From: JACRCT01 sp049841135
GTDB taxonomy: Bacteria; Myxococcota; Myxococcia; Myxococcales; UBA5297
Direction of reading: 5' to 3'
Length of the DNA: 64,000 nt
NCBI GenBank assembly: GCA_049841135.1
Contig: JASGHK010000004.1
Span: 1,550,001-1,614,000, forward strand
Below the pieces are notes generated by a model that had not been told where the DNA came from, made no database searches, and worked only from the letters and a program-made list of their open reading frames with translations. This document shows positions 9,602-17,315 of the stretch, piece by piece. The stretch's first letter is position 1. Each line of letters starts with the position of its first letter. The position numbers and the translations under genes are program-made.

Positions 9602-11398
9602 GTGCGGCGAAGGACCCAATCACGGCGGAGGCTGCGCGTCGTCCTGGCGCAGCTACCGGTGCAGTCGCACGACGCGATCTTCTCCAACGCCAACTTTCCG
9701 CTGGCGCTGGGGCTGCTCGCGTCCTGGGCCCGGCGGGCTCTTCCCGAGGTCGAGCTGTCAATCCTGGGCGAAGTGGCCTCCACGGGAGGCGACGCCGCCA
9801 TCCTCGAGGCCTTGCTGGATTCCGAGCCGGACCTGGTCGGGTTCGGCTGCTTCGTCTGGAACGTGGAGCGAAGCCTCGCCCTGGCCGGCGCCCTCAAGCG
9901 GCGACGTCCCCGGACGAAGGTGGTGCTGGGAGGCCCGGAGGTCGCGCTCGACAACCTCCTGCTGCGCCGCTCGAATGCCTTCGACATCGCGGTACAGGGC
10001 GAAGGAGAGCAGACCTTCGACGAGTTGCTGGCCGCCCTGCTGGCGGGCTCCCCGATCGACGCCGTGCCGGGCCTGATTCTCCGCTCGCCGTGGCGACTGA
10101 CCGCGCCACGGGCCCCCATCGAACCCGTGGACCGCATCCCCTCGCCTTTCCTGGACGGCTCGCTGCGAGCAGGCCGGCGCAGGACCATGGTGGTCGAGAG
10201 CGTCCGCGGCTGCCCGCTGCGGTGCGCGTATTGCCACTACCACAAGAGCTTTCCGCGCCTGCGCGCCTTCGACCTCTCGCGCGTCGAAGGGGAGCTCGAC
10301 TGGGCCCGGCAGCACCTGATCCGTGAGCTGACCTTCGTCGATCCGTGCTTCGCCCGGCGACCCGAGCTGAACGCATTCCTGGATCTGCTCGTGCGCAGAA
10401 AGGGCCCGCCGGTCCGCTGCGAGCTCAACGTCGAGGACATCACGCCCAAGCTCGCGCGCACGCTCGCCCGGGCTGGGGTGGCCGAGGCCGAGGTCGGCCT
10501 GCAGACCACCAATCCCGTCGCCCTCCGGATCGCCCAGCGGGGCTTCCGGCGCGAGCGGTTCATCGAGGGAGTCCGCTGTCTGCGCGGCGAGGGCGTGCGC
10601 GTGATGCTCGACGTGATGGTGGGCTTGCCGGGCGATCGCCTCGAGGACGTCCAGCGCAGCGTCGCGTTCGCCGTGGAGAACGACCTCTTCGACGACTTGA
10701 AGGTCTACCCGCTCTGTGTCCTGCCAGGGACCGTGTTCCGCGCGAACGCCAAGCGGCTGGGGCTGCGCTACCAACCGCTGCCGCCCTACCACGTGCTGGA
10801 GACGGCGAGCATGACGCCCGCCGACATCCATCAGGCGCTGGCCTCCGCCGAAGAGATCGCCGACGTCGACCTCTTCCCCGCTGAGGTGCCGCCAGCCAGG
10901 AATCGGGTCCGGGTACAGCCGGGTCGCGCCATCGCGAAGCTCGCTTCGGCCGACGTGCGCCAGTCGCTGCGCATCGATCTGGAGGACACTGGCTGGAAGA
11001 AACGCCTGCCGGAGCTGCGCGCCGCCCTCGGCCCCGCGTTGGCCGCCAACCGCTACTCCTTGCTCAGCCTCTTCGTCCCACCCGACCCTTTCCCCAGCGC
11101 CGACGACGTCCGGTCGCTCGAGTCTCTTTTTCCACGAGCCGATCACACCCTCGACCGGGACTGGTTCGCCACCACTGGCCCCTCGCGCTCCGTGCAGGTC
11201 TTCGTCCGCTATCCCCAGGCGACGGTCAGGCTCCCTAGTTCGCGGATTGGATCGCCCGTGCTCGACCGCCAACGCGTCTGCTGGGTGAGCTTTTGCCGAC
11301 CGTGCTCGCCAAGCGCTGAGGAGCGCTTCCTGGACGAGCTCGAGGGGCACTTCGCCTCCGACCCCGAGGTCTGGTTTCGGGTCGGCTCGGCCGGCTGA
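9602..11398 (+). CDS. B12-binding domain radical SAM protein
   Basis: About 598 residues. The N-terminal Rossmann-like half (VVLAQLPVQSHDAIFSNANFPLALGLLASW; EPDLVGFGCFVWN; VVLGGPEVA) matches the cobalamin-binding domain of class B radical SAM enzymes. Then comes the radical SAM core with the [4Fe-4S] motif CPLRCAYC and a GLPGDRLED segment. The roughly 190-residue C-terminal part resembles the DUF4080-like tail of such enzymes, but I am not certain. GTG 9602 is the most likely start; the open frame runs further upstream as a shadow of the preceding gene. Reaction unknown. Methylation or ring modification is typical of the class, but no substrate genes are nearby. Confidence 0.8.
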   Translation: MRRRTQSRRRLRVVLAQLPVQSHDAIFSNANFPLALGLLASWARRALPEVELSILGEVASTGGDAAILEALLDSEPDLVGFGCFVWNVERSLALAGALKRRRPRTKVVLGGPEVALDNLLLRRSNAFDIAVQGEGEQTFDELLAALLAGSPIDAVPGLILRSPWRLTAPRAPIEPVDRIPSPFLDGSLRAGRRRTMVVESVRGCPLRCAYCHYHKSFPRLRAFDLSRVEGELDWARQHLIRELTFVDPCFARRPELNAFLDLLVRRKGPPVRCELNVEDITPKLARTLARAGVAEAEVGLQTTNPVALRIAQRGFRRERFIEGVRCLRGEGVRVMLDVMVGLPGDRLEDVQRSVAFAVENDLFDDLKVYPLCVLPGTVFRANAKRLGLRYQPLPPYHVLETASMTPADIHQALASAEEIADVDLFPAEVPPARNRVRVQPGRAIAKLASADVRQSLRIDLEDTGWKKRLPELRAALGPALAANRYSLLSLFVPPDPFPSADDVRSLESLFPRADHTLDRDWFATTGPSRSVQVFVRYPQATVRLPSSRIGSPVLDRQRVCWVSFCRPCSPSAEERFLDELEGHFASDPEVWFRVGSAG

Positions 11399-11545
11399 GC
11401 GAGCAAGGGCGTCCCGCCGGAGAACAGCGCGCCCCAACCCGGAACATCCCTCCTGATTTCACGCCCTTGGAGGAGGGCTGGCACGGTTCTGGAAATCCCC
11501 GACGGCCAACCACGCCGCCTCGAGCGGCATCGCCGAAAGGGAGCC

Positions 11546-11998
11546 ATGGACAACCGAATCAGCCAGCTCACCATCCAGACCTCGCTCGACCGCACCGCCG
11601 TCAAGTCCGACTTCGGGTCGATGCTGGCCCGCGGCCTCAACACCGGAATCGGCGTCGCCAGCGCCATCGTCCCCGGCGGAGCGGTCATCAGCGCTGCCGT
11701 CAGCCAGACCGTCGGCCAGGCCGTCTCGCAGCAAGGCGTCATGCAGGGCGGCCGTCGGGCGGTGGGCGGCAGCGGCACAATGCAGACCACCAAGAGCGGC
11801 AACGACGAGGTGACCAACACCTCCGGGATGACGTTCGATGGAATGAGCGCCGCCATCGAGCAGCAGAAGCAGGCCTCCTACCAGTACATGGCCCTCCAGA
11901 ACCGGATGCAGGAGGAGAGCCGCGAGTACAACACCCTCAGCAACATCCTCAAGGTCCGCCACGAGTCGGCCAAGACCGCCATCAACAACATCCGCTAG
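11546..11998 (+). CDS. Small protein at the head of the type III secretion cluster, possibly a secreted structural subunit
   Basis: A 150-residue protein with a good ribosome-binding site (AGGGAG). No signal peptide is seen. The N-terminal region is Ser/Thr-rich. Residues about 33-65 form a Gly/Ala/Val-rich hydrophobic stretch (GIGVASAIVPGGAVISAAV). The C-terminus is a long amphipathic helix (YMALQNRMQEESREYNTLSN) ending HESAKTAINNIR. It sits 11 nt before sctI, where injectisome clusters often place the needle gene sctF, but it is about twice needle length and I do not see the needle signature. It could be a filament or translocator-like substrate. Low confidence in function, high confidence that it is a gene. 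Confidence 0.6.
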   Translation: MDNRISQLTIQTSLDRTAVKSDFGSMLARGLNTGIGVASAIVPGGAVISAAVSQTVGQAVSQQGVMQGGRRAVGGSGTMQTTKSGNDEVTNTSGMTFDGMSAAIEQQKQASYQYMALQNRMQEESREYNTLSNILKVRHESAKTAINNIR

Positions 11999-12009
11999 CG
12001 AGGGCCACC

Positions 12010-12474
12010 ATGATCGACAAGGTCGCTGGCGCCCTTCCTTCCACCGGCGCCGCCTCTGCCACCACCGGAGCGAGCTTCAAGGGTGCGCTGCAGGGCACCA
12101 GCGCGGCCAAGGGCGCGGCCTTCAAGGCTCCGTCTCCAGCCGCCAAGCCCGGGGCCGCTCAACCCAAGGTCGCCGCGGCCAAGCCGAATGCCGTCGAGCC
12201 GGGGACGCGGATGGAGGTCGCCCGGCCGCAGCCCAAGGCCCAGCTCAATGTCCAGGCACCGAGCCCGGCCAAGGTGCTCAACCAGGTCCAGCAAGCCCAG
12301 AAGCGGCTCGACACCCTGCTCAAGATGGCCGAGTCGGGACGGACCTTCAGCCCCGCGGAACTGCTGGCGTTCCAGGCGCACGCCTACCGCGCCACCCAGG
12401 AGCTCGACCTCGCCAGCAAGGTCGTCGAGAAGGGCACCTCGGCCGTCAAGACCACGCTCCAGACGCAGCTGTAG
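12010..12474 (+). CDS. sctI: Type III secretion inner-rod protein (SctI/YscI-like)
   Basis: 154 residues. The first 90 are Ala/Pro/Lys-rich and of low complexity. The C-terminal 65 residues (RLDTLLKMAESGRTFSPAEL, AYRATQELDLASKVVEKG, KTTLQTQL) match the conserved C-terminal helix of YscI/HrpB inner-rod proteins, which polymerise inside the basal body and help switch substrates. It lies immediately before sctJ, as in many injectisomes. The long Ala/Pro-rich N-terminus is unusual. Confidence 0.75.
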   Translation: MIDKVAGALPSTGAASATTGASFKGALQGTSAAKGAAFKAPSPAAKPGAAQPKVAAAKPNAVEPGTRMEVARPQPKAQLNVQAPSPAKVLNQVQQAQKRLDTLLKMAESGRTFSPAELLAFQAHAYRATQELDLASKVVEKGTSAVKTTLQTQL

Positions 12475-12517
12475 CCCCACTCCATCCCGCCCCAACGCAG
12501 TCCTGTGGAGTCCCCCG

Positions 12518-13288
12518 ATGAAGCGCACTGCAATTCTCCTCGCCGCCATGCTCGCGCTCGGCGGCTGCAAGCAGACCCTCCAGCACGGGCTCGACGAAGC
12601 CCAGGCCAACGAGATCGAGACGCTGCTCCACGGCGCCGGCATCGAGGCGCGCAAGGTCAAGGAAGGCGGCCGAGACGCCCGTTACGCCATCGAGGTCTCC
12701 GAGGAGAGCGTGTCGGCAGCGCTCAAGCTGCTCAACGACTATGGCCTGCCGCGCGAGAAGGCGCCGGGATTCGGCGAGGTCTTCGGCAAGGGGAGCATGA
12801 TCCCCACGGCCGTCGAGGAGAACGCGCTCTTCCTTCACGCGCTCTCAGGCGAGATCGCCCGGACCCTGGGCGCGCTGGAAGGCGTGATCAGCGCCCGCGT
12901 GCATGTCGTCGCCGCTCCCGCAAACCAGGCCAGCGCGCTTCGCAAGCCCATCCAGCCCCGGGCCTCGGTGCTGCTCAAGGTCCGCAACGGCTCCCTCGAG
13001 AACCTGGAGAACCGCAAGGGTGAGCTCCAGGCACTGGTCGCCGGAAGCGTCGAGGGGCTCGACGCGAGCAGCGTCTCGGTGATGCTCTCCGAGCTGCCCG
13101 TCCCGCCTTCCAAGGTCGGCTCGGCCGAGGAGCCTGTCGAGCCATCCCGCCTGCCGCTCTTGCTTGCCGCTGGCATCGTGGCAGTGCTCTCCGGCCTTCT
13201 CGCCTTCGCATTCTTGACCGTGCGCCGGCTCCAGCGCGAAGCCGCGGCCGCCACGCCCGTCGCCGAGCCTGCCCCCGCCGCGCGCTAA
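12518..13288 (+). CDS. sctJ: Type III secretion inner-membrane ring lipoprotein (SctJ/YscJ)
   Basis: 256 residues. A signal peptide with lipobox LALGGC (Cys at about residue 16) is followed by the two ring-building motifs of the YscJ/FliF family: LHGAGIEARKVKEGG, then the domain starting ALSGEIARTLGALEGVISARV with PRASVLLKV. A single membrane helix lies near residues 217-240 (LPLLLAAGIVAVLSGLLAFAFL) before a short cytoplasmic tail. The lipoprotein signal and the length mark this as the injectisome SctJ rather than the much longer flagellar FliF. Known role: forms the inner-membrane ring of the basal body. Confidence 0.93.
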   Translation: MKRTAILLAAMLALGGCKQTLQHGLDEAQANEIETLLHGAGIEARKVKEGGRDARYAIEVSEESVSAALKLLNDYGLPREKAPGFGEVFGKGSMIPTAVEENALFLHALSGEIARTLGALEGVISARVHVVAAPANQASALRKPIQPRASVLLKVRNGSLENLENRKGELQALVAGSVEGLDASSVSVMLSELPVPPSKVGSAEEPVEPSRLPLLLAAGIVAVLSGLLAFAFLTVRRLQREAAAATPVAEPAPAAR

Positions 13289-13299
13289 GGGAGTCGCCG

Positions 13300-13797
13300 A
13301 TGCCCAGCCCCGACACCCAGGTAGAGACCGTCCGTGACGAGGCCGTCGCGTTCCAGAACTGCGTGACGCTCGTCCAGGGCCCGCAGCAGCGGTGCAACGA
13401 GCTGAGCCCCGACGAGGACCGGCTGGTCGTGTTCACCTGCTCGCTCGCCGGTAACGCCGCCCTCGAGCTCCTGGACCAGGTCGCCCCGGAGCGGGTCGAG
13501 CTGGTTCGTGAGGAGGCCAGCGGCTTGCTGAGCTTCGGACGCCGCGACCGTTTGGCCGCCTTCTCGCGGAAGTTCGCACCGGCCCCCACGCCACAGACGA
13601 TCCGAAAGCTCGTCCTCCAGCTCGATGGAGAGCCTACCTGGTTCGCGGCTGCCGTCTGCCAGCGCGTCGCACCCGTCGTTCGCGAGCGACTGCTGAGCGT
13701 CCCGTCCATCCGCGAAGCGTGGCGCTCGGCGACAACGGTCCATCCGGCGCTCGCGAATCACGCATTCCGCTTTGCTTCACGCGCCCTGAACGACTGA
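13300..13797 (+). CDS. Unknown protein between sctJ and sctQ (possible SctK-position protein)
   Basis: 165 residues, soluble and mostly helical, with no signal peptide or membrane segment. It starts 11 nt after sctJ, in the position often held by sctK. Features include a helical run LLDQVAPERVELVREEASGL and a C-terminal segment ending NHAFRFASRALND. I cannot assign it to SctK, SctL or another family by eye. It is the last gene before a 140-bp gap, so it probably ends the first transcription unit of the cluster. Confidence 0.6.
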   Translation: MPSPDTQVETVRDEAVAFQNCVTLVQGPQQRCNELSPDEDRLVVFTCSLAGNAALELLDQVAPERVELVREEASGLLSFGRRDRLAAFSRKFAPAPTPQTIRKLVLQLDGEPTWFAAAVCQRVAPVVRERLLSVPSIREAWRSATTVHPALANHAFRFASRALND

Positions 13798-13888
13798 GGG
13801 TCCAAACGTCCCGGCGCGCAACGCGCCCGTTCCCAGGCGCGACAGCCCGATAGCCCCAATAGCCCCCTGTTTCCAGGCACTTGCCCCC

Positions 13889-13904
13889 TGGCACGCCATC
13901 CGCA
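13889..13904 (+). promoter_or_regulatory. Candidate sigma-54 promoter upstream of sctQ
   Basis: TGGCACGCCATCCGCA carries a perfect -24 element (TGGCACG) and the conserved GC of the -12 element at correct spacing (four bases between TGGCACG and the five-base -12 block). The GTG of sctQ lies 34 nt downstream. It sits in the only sizeable gap of the secretion cluster, which suggests that sctQ-fliO-sctRSTUV is a separate, RpoN-dependent unit needing an enhancer-binding protein. Confidence 0.55.
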
Positions 13905-13937
13905 TTGCACTCCGGCGTCCCAATTCGGAGTGCCCCC

Positions 13938-15047
13938 GTGAAACTCAAGCCCCGCCCCGTCGACCCTTCCCAGCTTCGCCCCGTCTCTCGGGCTGCGTTG
14001 GCTGTCCAGATGGCGCCTTCGCTGCGCGAGGCCGGCGCCGCTGCTGCCGCCGCCGCGGTCCAGGCCGTCGCCGGGGAGATCAAGACTCCGTTCACCTGCC
14101 TGCCGCGGCTCCTCGAATCTCCGTCGCGCGCAGCGGGCCTGCCGGATGGCTGCTGCTACGTCGTCCTGGCCCTCGGACTGGACGGCCGGCGGGCGCTGAT
14201 CGAGCTCGAGACCGGCTTCGCCGCGGCGCTGGTCGACCGTCTTTCCGGCGGAACCTGCCCGGCCTTCGCTCCGCAGGAGCCCAGCGCTGCCGAGGTCGCG
14301 GCGCTGAGCTACCTGGCCCTGCACGGGCTCCGCGCGGTGCGCTCCCTCGCCGCCATCGAGAAAGCCCTCGCCCCGCGCTTCCTCTTCCTGGCGCGCGATG
14401 GCCACGAAGCCGCCGCGCTGCTCGGCCGCGAGCGCACCTGGGTTTCGGTCGAGCTGGATCTGGCCATCGGCGACGTCGCGGGGTTCGGTCGCCTCCTGCT
14501 CCCCGCGCCGACCGCCACTCGGCTGGCTCGCGCTTTCGCCAAGGGCCAGGCGAGGTGCGACCTGCACCCGGCCATCACGGCCGCCGCGCTCGACGCCCGG
14601 CTCGTCGCCGGCATCGCCGACCTGACCGCCGAGGACTTCGCGCAGCTGGCCGAGGGCGATGCCGTCGTCCTCTCGGGCCTGAAGCGCCTCGAGAGCGGGC
14701 TCGCCGGCGACTCGCGCCTCGAGTTCCGCGGTTTCCACTTCAACGGCCGGTTCGAGGACGGCCGCTTCACCCTGATGTCGGTCACCGACGTCATCGCCCC
14801 GGAGGCGCTCATGCACGACACCGCGACTCAGCTCTCTTCGCTGCCCATCGAGGTCCAGGTCGAGCTGGCCAAGCTCAAGGTCCCCCTGTCCAAGCTCGAC
14901 TCGCTCCAGCCGGGTTCGGTCATCGACCTGGGCGTCGCGCTCACCGACTCGGTGGTCCTGCGCATCGGCGACCGTGCCGTGGCGCAGGCCGAGCTCGTCG
15001 ACATCGACGGAGAGCTCGGTGCCCGAATCCTCGCCCTCTTCCCGTAG
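13938..15047 (+). CDS. sctQ: Type III secretion cytoplasmic ring protein (SctQ/YscQ, SpoA domain)
   Basis: 369 residues from GTG 13938. The last 75 residues are a SpoA (FliN/FliM C-terminal) domain: LSSLPIEVQVELAKLKVPLS, LDSLQPGSVIDLG, VVLRIGDRAVAQAELVDIDG. The N-terminal part resembles the variable region of SctQ proteins. Known role: builds the C-ring or sorting-platform pods that bind the ATPase complex. Neither that ATPase (SctN) nor its stator (SctL) is encoded here. An in-frame ATG at 13881 is less likely because it lies upstream of the sigma-54 element. Confidence 0.85.
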   Translation: MKLKPRPVDPSQLRPVSRAALAVQMAPSLREAGAAAAAAAVQAVAGEIKTPFTCLPRLLESPSRAAGLPDGCCYVVLALGLDGRRALIELETGFAAALVDRLSGGTCPAFAPQEPSAAEVAALSYLALHGLRAVRSLAAIEKALAPRFLFLARDGHEAAALLGRERTWVSVELDLAIGDVAGFGRLLLPAPTATRLARAFAKGQARCDLHPAITAAALDARLVAGIADLTAEDFAQLAEGDAVVLSGLKRLESGLAGDSRLEFRGFHFNGRFEDGRFTLMSVTDVIAPEALMHDTATQLSSLPIEVQVELAKLKVPLSKLDSLQPGSVIDLGVALTDSVVLRIGDRAVAQAELVDIDGELGARILALFP

Positions 15048-15067
15048 CTGAGCTGCCCGAGACCGCC

Positions 15068-15469
15068 ATGAACTTCGCCGACTGCCTCAAGCTCTCCGCT
15101 CCTCCCCCTGCCGCCGCACCAACCACCGAGTCCAAGTCAGTGCCGTCGCTCCAGAAATCGCTCATGAAGGCGGGGCTGGGCATCGTCGGCCTGCTCGCCC
15201 TGCCTTTCCTGACCGGCCATGCGCCTTCGGCCCCGGCGATCAAAATGGTTGGTGCGCTCGTCGCCATCTGCGGCCTCGCTTACCTTGCCCTCAGACTCCT
15301 GGCCAAGCGCGGGCTCGTCACCGCCGCCGACAAGAGCGCGTTGAAGGTCGTGGCACGGGCTTCGCTATCACCGAAGAACGGCGTTGCCATCCTCGAAGCC
15401 GACGGCCGCCGCTACGTGGTCGCGTTCGGCGACGGCTTCACCACCGTCATCTCCGGAGAGCCCCGATGA
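15068..15469 (+). CDS. FliO-like small membrane protein in the type III cluster
   Basis: 133 residues. Two hydrophobic segments (about residues 34-52 and 57-77) are followed by a basic cytoplasmic domain LKVVARASLSPKNGVAILEADG, then RRYVVAFGDGFTTVI. That pattern closely resembles the FliO/MopB domain (basic residues, LSPK or LGPK, then a small beta-rich module). FliO is a flagellar factor that helps assemble FliP; injectisomes are generally described as lacking it. Here it lies directly before sctR, the FliP homologue, and overlaps its start as ATGA. This is the same order as fliO-fliP in flagellar operons. Confidence 0.75.
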   Translation: MNFADCLKLSAPPPAAAPTTESKSVPSLQKSLMKAGLGIVGLLALPFLTGHAPSAPAIKMVGALVAICGLAYLALRLLAKRGLVTAADKSALKVVARASLSPKNGVAILEADGRRYVVAFGDGFTTVISGEPR

Positions 15470-16218
15470 AGTCCTTGCGCCTATTCCCGCTGGCCGCCCT
15501 CGTGCTCCTCGCGCCGGCCTCCGCGCTCGCCAAGTCCTCCTTGGGCTCCGAAGTCCTCGACGCGTCCTTCGCCTCCAAGCCTGTCCCGATGATGGCGCTG
15601 TTGGCGGCGATGTCCTTGATTCCATTCGCGATCTTGATGCTGACCAGCTTCTCGAAGATCGCCGTCGTCCTCTCCATCGCCCGCTCGGCGATGGGCACGC
15701 AGCAGATTCCGCCCTCCACCGTGCTCACCGGGCTCGCCGTCATCCTCTCGATCCACGTGATGTCTCCGGTCTTCGAAGACATGTGGACCGAGGGCAAGGC
15801 TGCGCTGGAAGAGACCGACGGCCAGGACGCGAACGCACTGTTCCAGGCGGGAACGCGGGCCGCCGCGCCGCTGCGGGCCTTCTTGGAGAAGCACGGCAGC
15901 CTCGAGGATCGCGCGATGTTCCTCGACCTCGCCCAGCAGCTTCGCGGCGAAGCCCGAGCTCACGAGGTCTCCGAGAGGGACCTCGTCGTCATCGTCCCGG
16001 CCTTCGTCATCAGCGAGCTCAAGGGCGCCTTCCAGATCGGCTTCATGGTGTTCCTGCCGTTCCTCGTCCTGGACATGGTCATCGCGAACCTGCTGCTGGC
16101 ACTGGGGATGCAGTCCCTCTCGCCGACCAGCGTTTCGCTCCCCTTCAAGCTCTTGCTCTTCGTCGCCGTGGATGGCTGGTCGCTGCTCTCGCAGGGCCTG
16201 ACTCTCGGCTACCGCTAG
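15466..16218 (+). CDS. sctR: Type III export apparatus protein SctR (FliP homologue)
   Basis: 250 residues with a cleavable-looking signal peptide (SALA), like FliP, and four membrane helices. Diagnostic family blocks are present: LTSFSKIAVVLSIARSAMG, QQIPPSTVLTGLAVILS, FVISELKGAFQIGF and PFLVLDMVIANLLLALGM. Known role: five copies form the core of the export gate with SctS and SctT. The start overlaps the stop of the FliO-like gene by 4 nt, giving tight translational coupling. Confidence 0.95.
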   Translation: MKSLRLFPLAALVLLAPASALAKSSLGSEVLDASFASKPVPMMALLAAMSLIPFAILMLTSFSKIAVVLSIARSAMGTQQIPPSTVLTGLAVILSIHVMSPVFEDMWTEGKAALEETDGQDANALFQAGTRAAAPLRAFLEKHGSLEDRAMFLDLAQQLRGEARAHEVSERDLVVIVPAFVISELKGAFQIGFMVFLPFLVLDMVIANLLLALGMQSLSPTSVSLPFKLLLFVAVDGWSLLSQGLTLGYR

Positions 16219-16230
16219 CTGGAGACTTCC

Positions 16231-16500
16231 GTGAACGAGACCGCTCTCCTCGCCGTCGGCCGCGAAGCGCTGCTCCTGATGGTGGTTGCCTCGGCGCCTC
16301 CGCTCCTTGCCAGCCTCGTTGCCGGCGCCCTCGCCAGCGCCCTGCAGGCCATCACGTCCATCCAGGAGTCGACGCTCTCGGTGGTTCCCAAGCTGGTCGC
16401 GGCCATCCTCTCGCTCGTCCTCGCCGGGCCGTGGATCGGCGCCCAGCTGACCCGGTTCACGACCGAGGTCCTGCGGATGCTGCCGTCGGTGGGGCACTAG
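16231..16500 (+). CDS. sctS: Type III export apparatus protein SctS (FliQ homologue)
   Basis: 89 residues from GTG 16231, the normal length. Two membrane helices flank the conserved loop QAITSIQESTLSVVPKLVA. Known role: a peripheral subunit of the export gate. It lies 12 nt after sctR and 2 nt before sctT. Confidence 0.93.
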   Translation: MNETALLAVGREALLLMVVASAPPLLASLVAGALASALQAITSIQESTLSVVPKLVAAILSLVLAGPWIGAQLTRFTTEVLRMLPSVGH

Positions 16501-16502
16501 CG

Positions 16503-17315
16503 ATGAACCTTCCGGTCGACACCGCCGCGTGGATTGAGATGCTCCGGCCGCACCTGGTCGCGGTCGCCCTCATCGCCGCACGCATCGTCCCGGCGACCTT
16601 CCTGTGCCCCATCTTCGGCGGCCAGGCGGCGCCGATGACCGTCCGAGTGGCGCTCATCCTCGCGCTCTCGCTGCATGCGCACCTCGGTGGGGACGTGCAC
16701 CCTGCGCTGCCGACCCTCACCACCTTCGACCTCGTCGGAGCCTTCGCTCGCGAGCTGCTCTGCGGCACCGTCATCGGCTTCGTCGCTGCGCTGCCTTTCG
16801 ACGCCGCTCGACTGGGAGGCCGGCTGCTGGACACCTTCCGCGGAGCCAACGCCGAGTCGAGCCTTCCCGCGACCGGGTCCAAGGAGGCGGCGACTGGGGA
16901 CATGCTCTACCAGTTGGTCTGCGCGCTCGTCTTCGCCGGACCGCTGTACCGAGTCCTGGCGACGTCCGTCCTCTCGAGCTTCCGGGTCGCGCCGCTGGGA
17001 CTGCCCGGCGCCATCGCGACCGACTCCCTGGCGGAGATCGCCCTCATTCAGGCGACCGGAGCGCTGGCGACCGGCCTCGCCATCGGCGCACCGGCGGCCG
17101 CCGTCTCCCTGCTCGTCGACGCTGCCCTTGGTGTCGCGGGGCGAATCGCCCCCGTTCTATCCGTGCGCGACGTGGGCGAGCCCGCCAAGCTCCTGGTCGG
17201 CGCCGCCGCAGTGCTCTTCGCCCTGGGCGCCTTGGCACAGCGCCTGCTCTCGGAGGTCGCCGGTGCTGCTGACGCGATTGGCGTCGCGGCCCGCGCCTTC
17301 GGAGCCGGAACGTGA
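16503..17315 (+). CDS. sctT: Type III export apparatus protein SctT (FliR homologue)
   Basis: 270 residues with several membrane helices. SctT/FliR hallmarks: RIVPATFLCPIFGGQAAPMT at the N-terminus, RELLCGTVIGFVAALPFDAA, and the plug-region block DTFRGANAESSLPATGSKEA. Known role: closes the top of the export gate and is fused or paired with SctU. The stop overlaps the GTG of sctU. Confidence 0.93.
   Translation: MNLPVDTAAWIEMLRPHLVAVALIAARIVPATFLCPIFGGQAAPMTVRVALILALSLHAHLGGDVHPALPTLTTFDLVGAFARELLCGTVIGFVAALPFDAARLGGRLLDTFRGANAESSLPATGSKEAATGDMLYQLVCALVFAGPLYRVLATSVLSSFRVAPLGLPGAIATDSLAEIALIQATGALATGLAIGAPAAAVSLLVDAALGVAGRIAPVLSVRDVGEPAKLLVGAAAVLFALGALAQRLLSEVAGAADAIGVAARAFGAGT

Noticed and set aside
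6318..9761. A 1,147-codon minus-strand frame opposite the VWA lipoprotein
   Set aside because: G/C bias opens antisense frames in this DNA. The plus-strand product has a signal peptide and clear domains; the minus one has none.
11479..11494. TGGCACG-N4 element before the first type III gene as a second sigma-54 promoter
   Set aside because: The -24 element fits, but the essential GC of the -12 element is GA here, so support is too weak to list.
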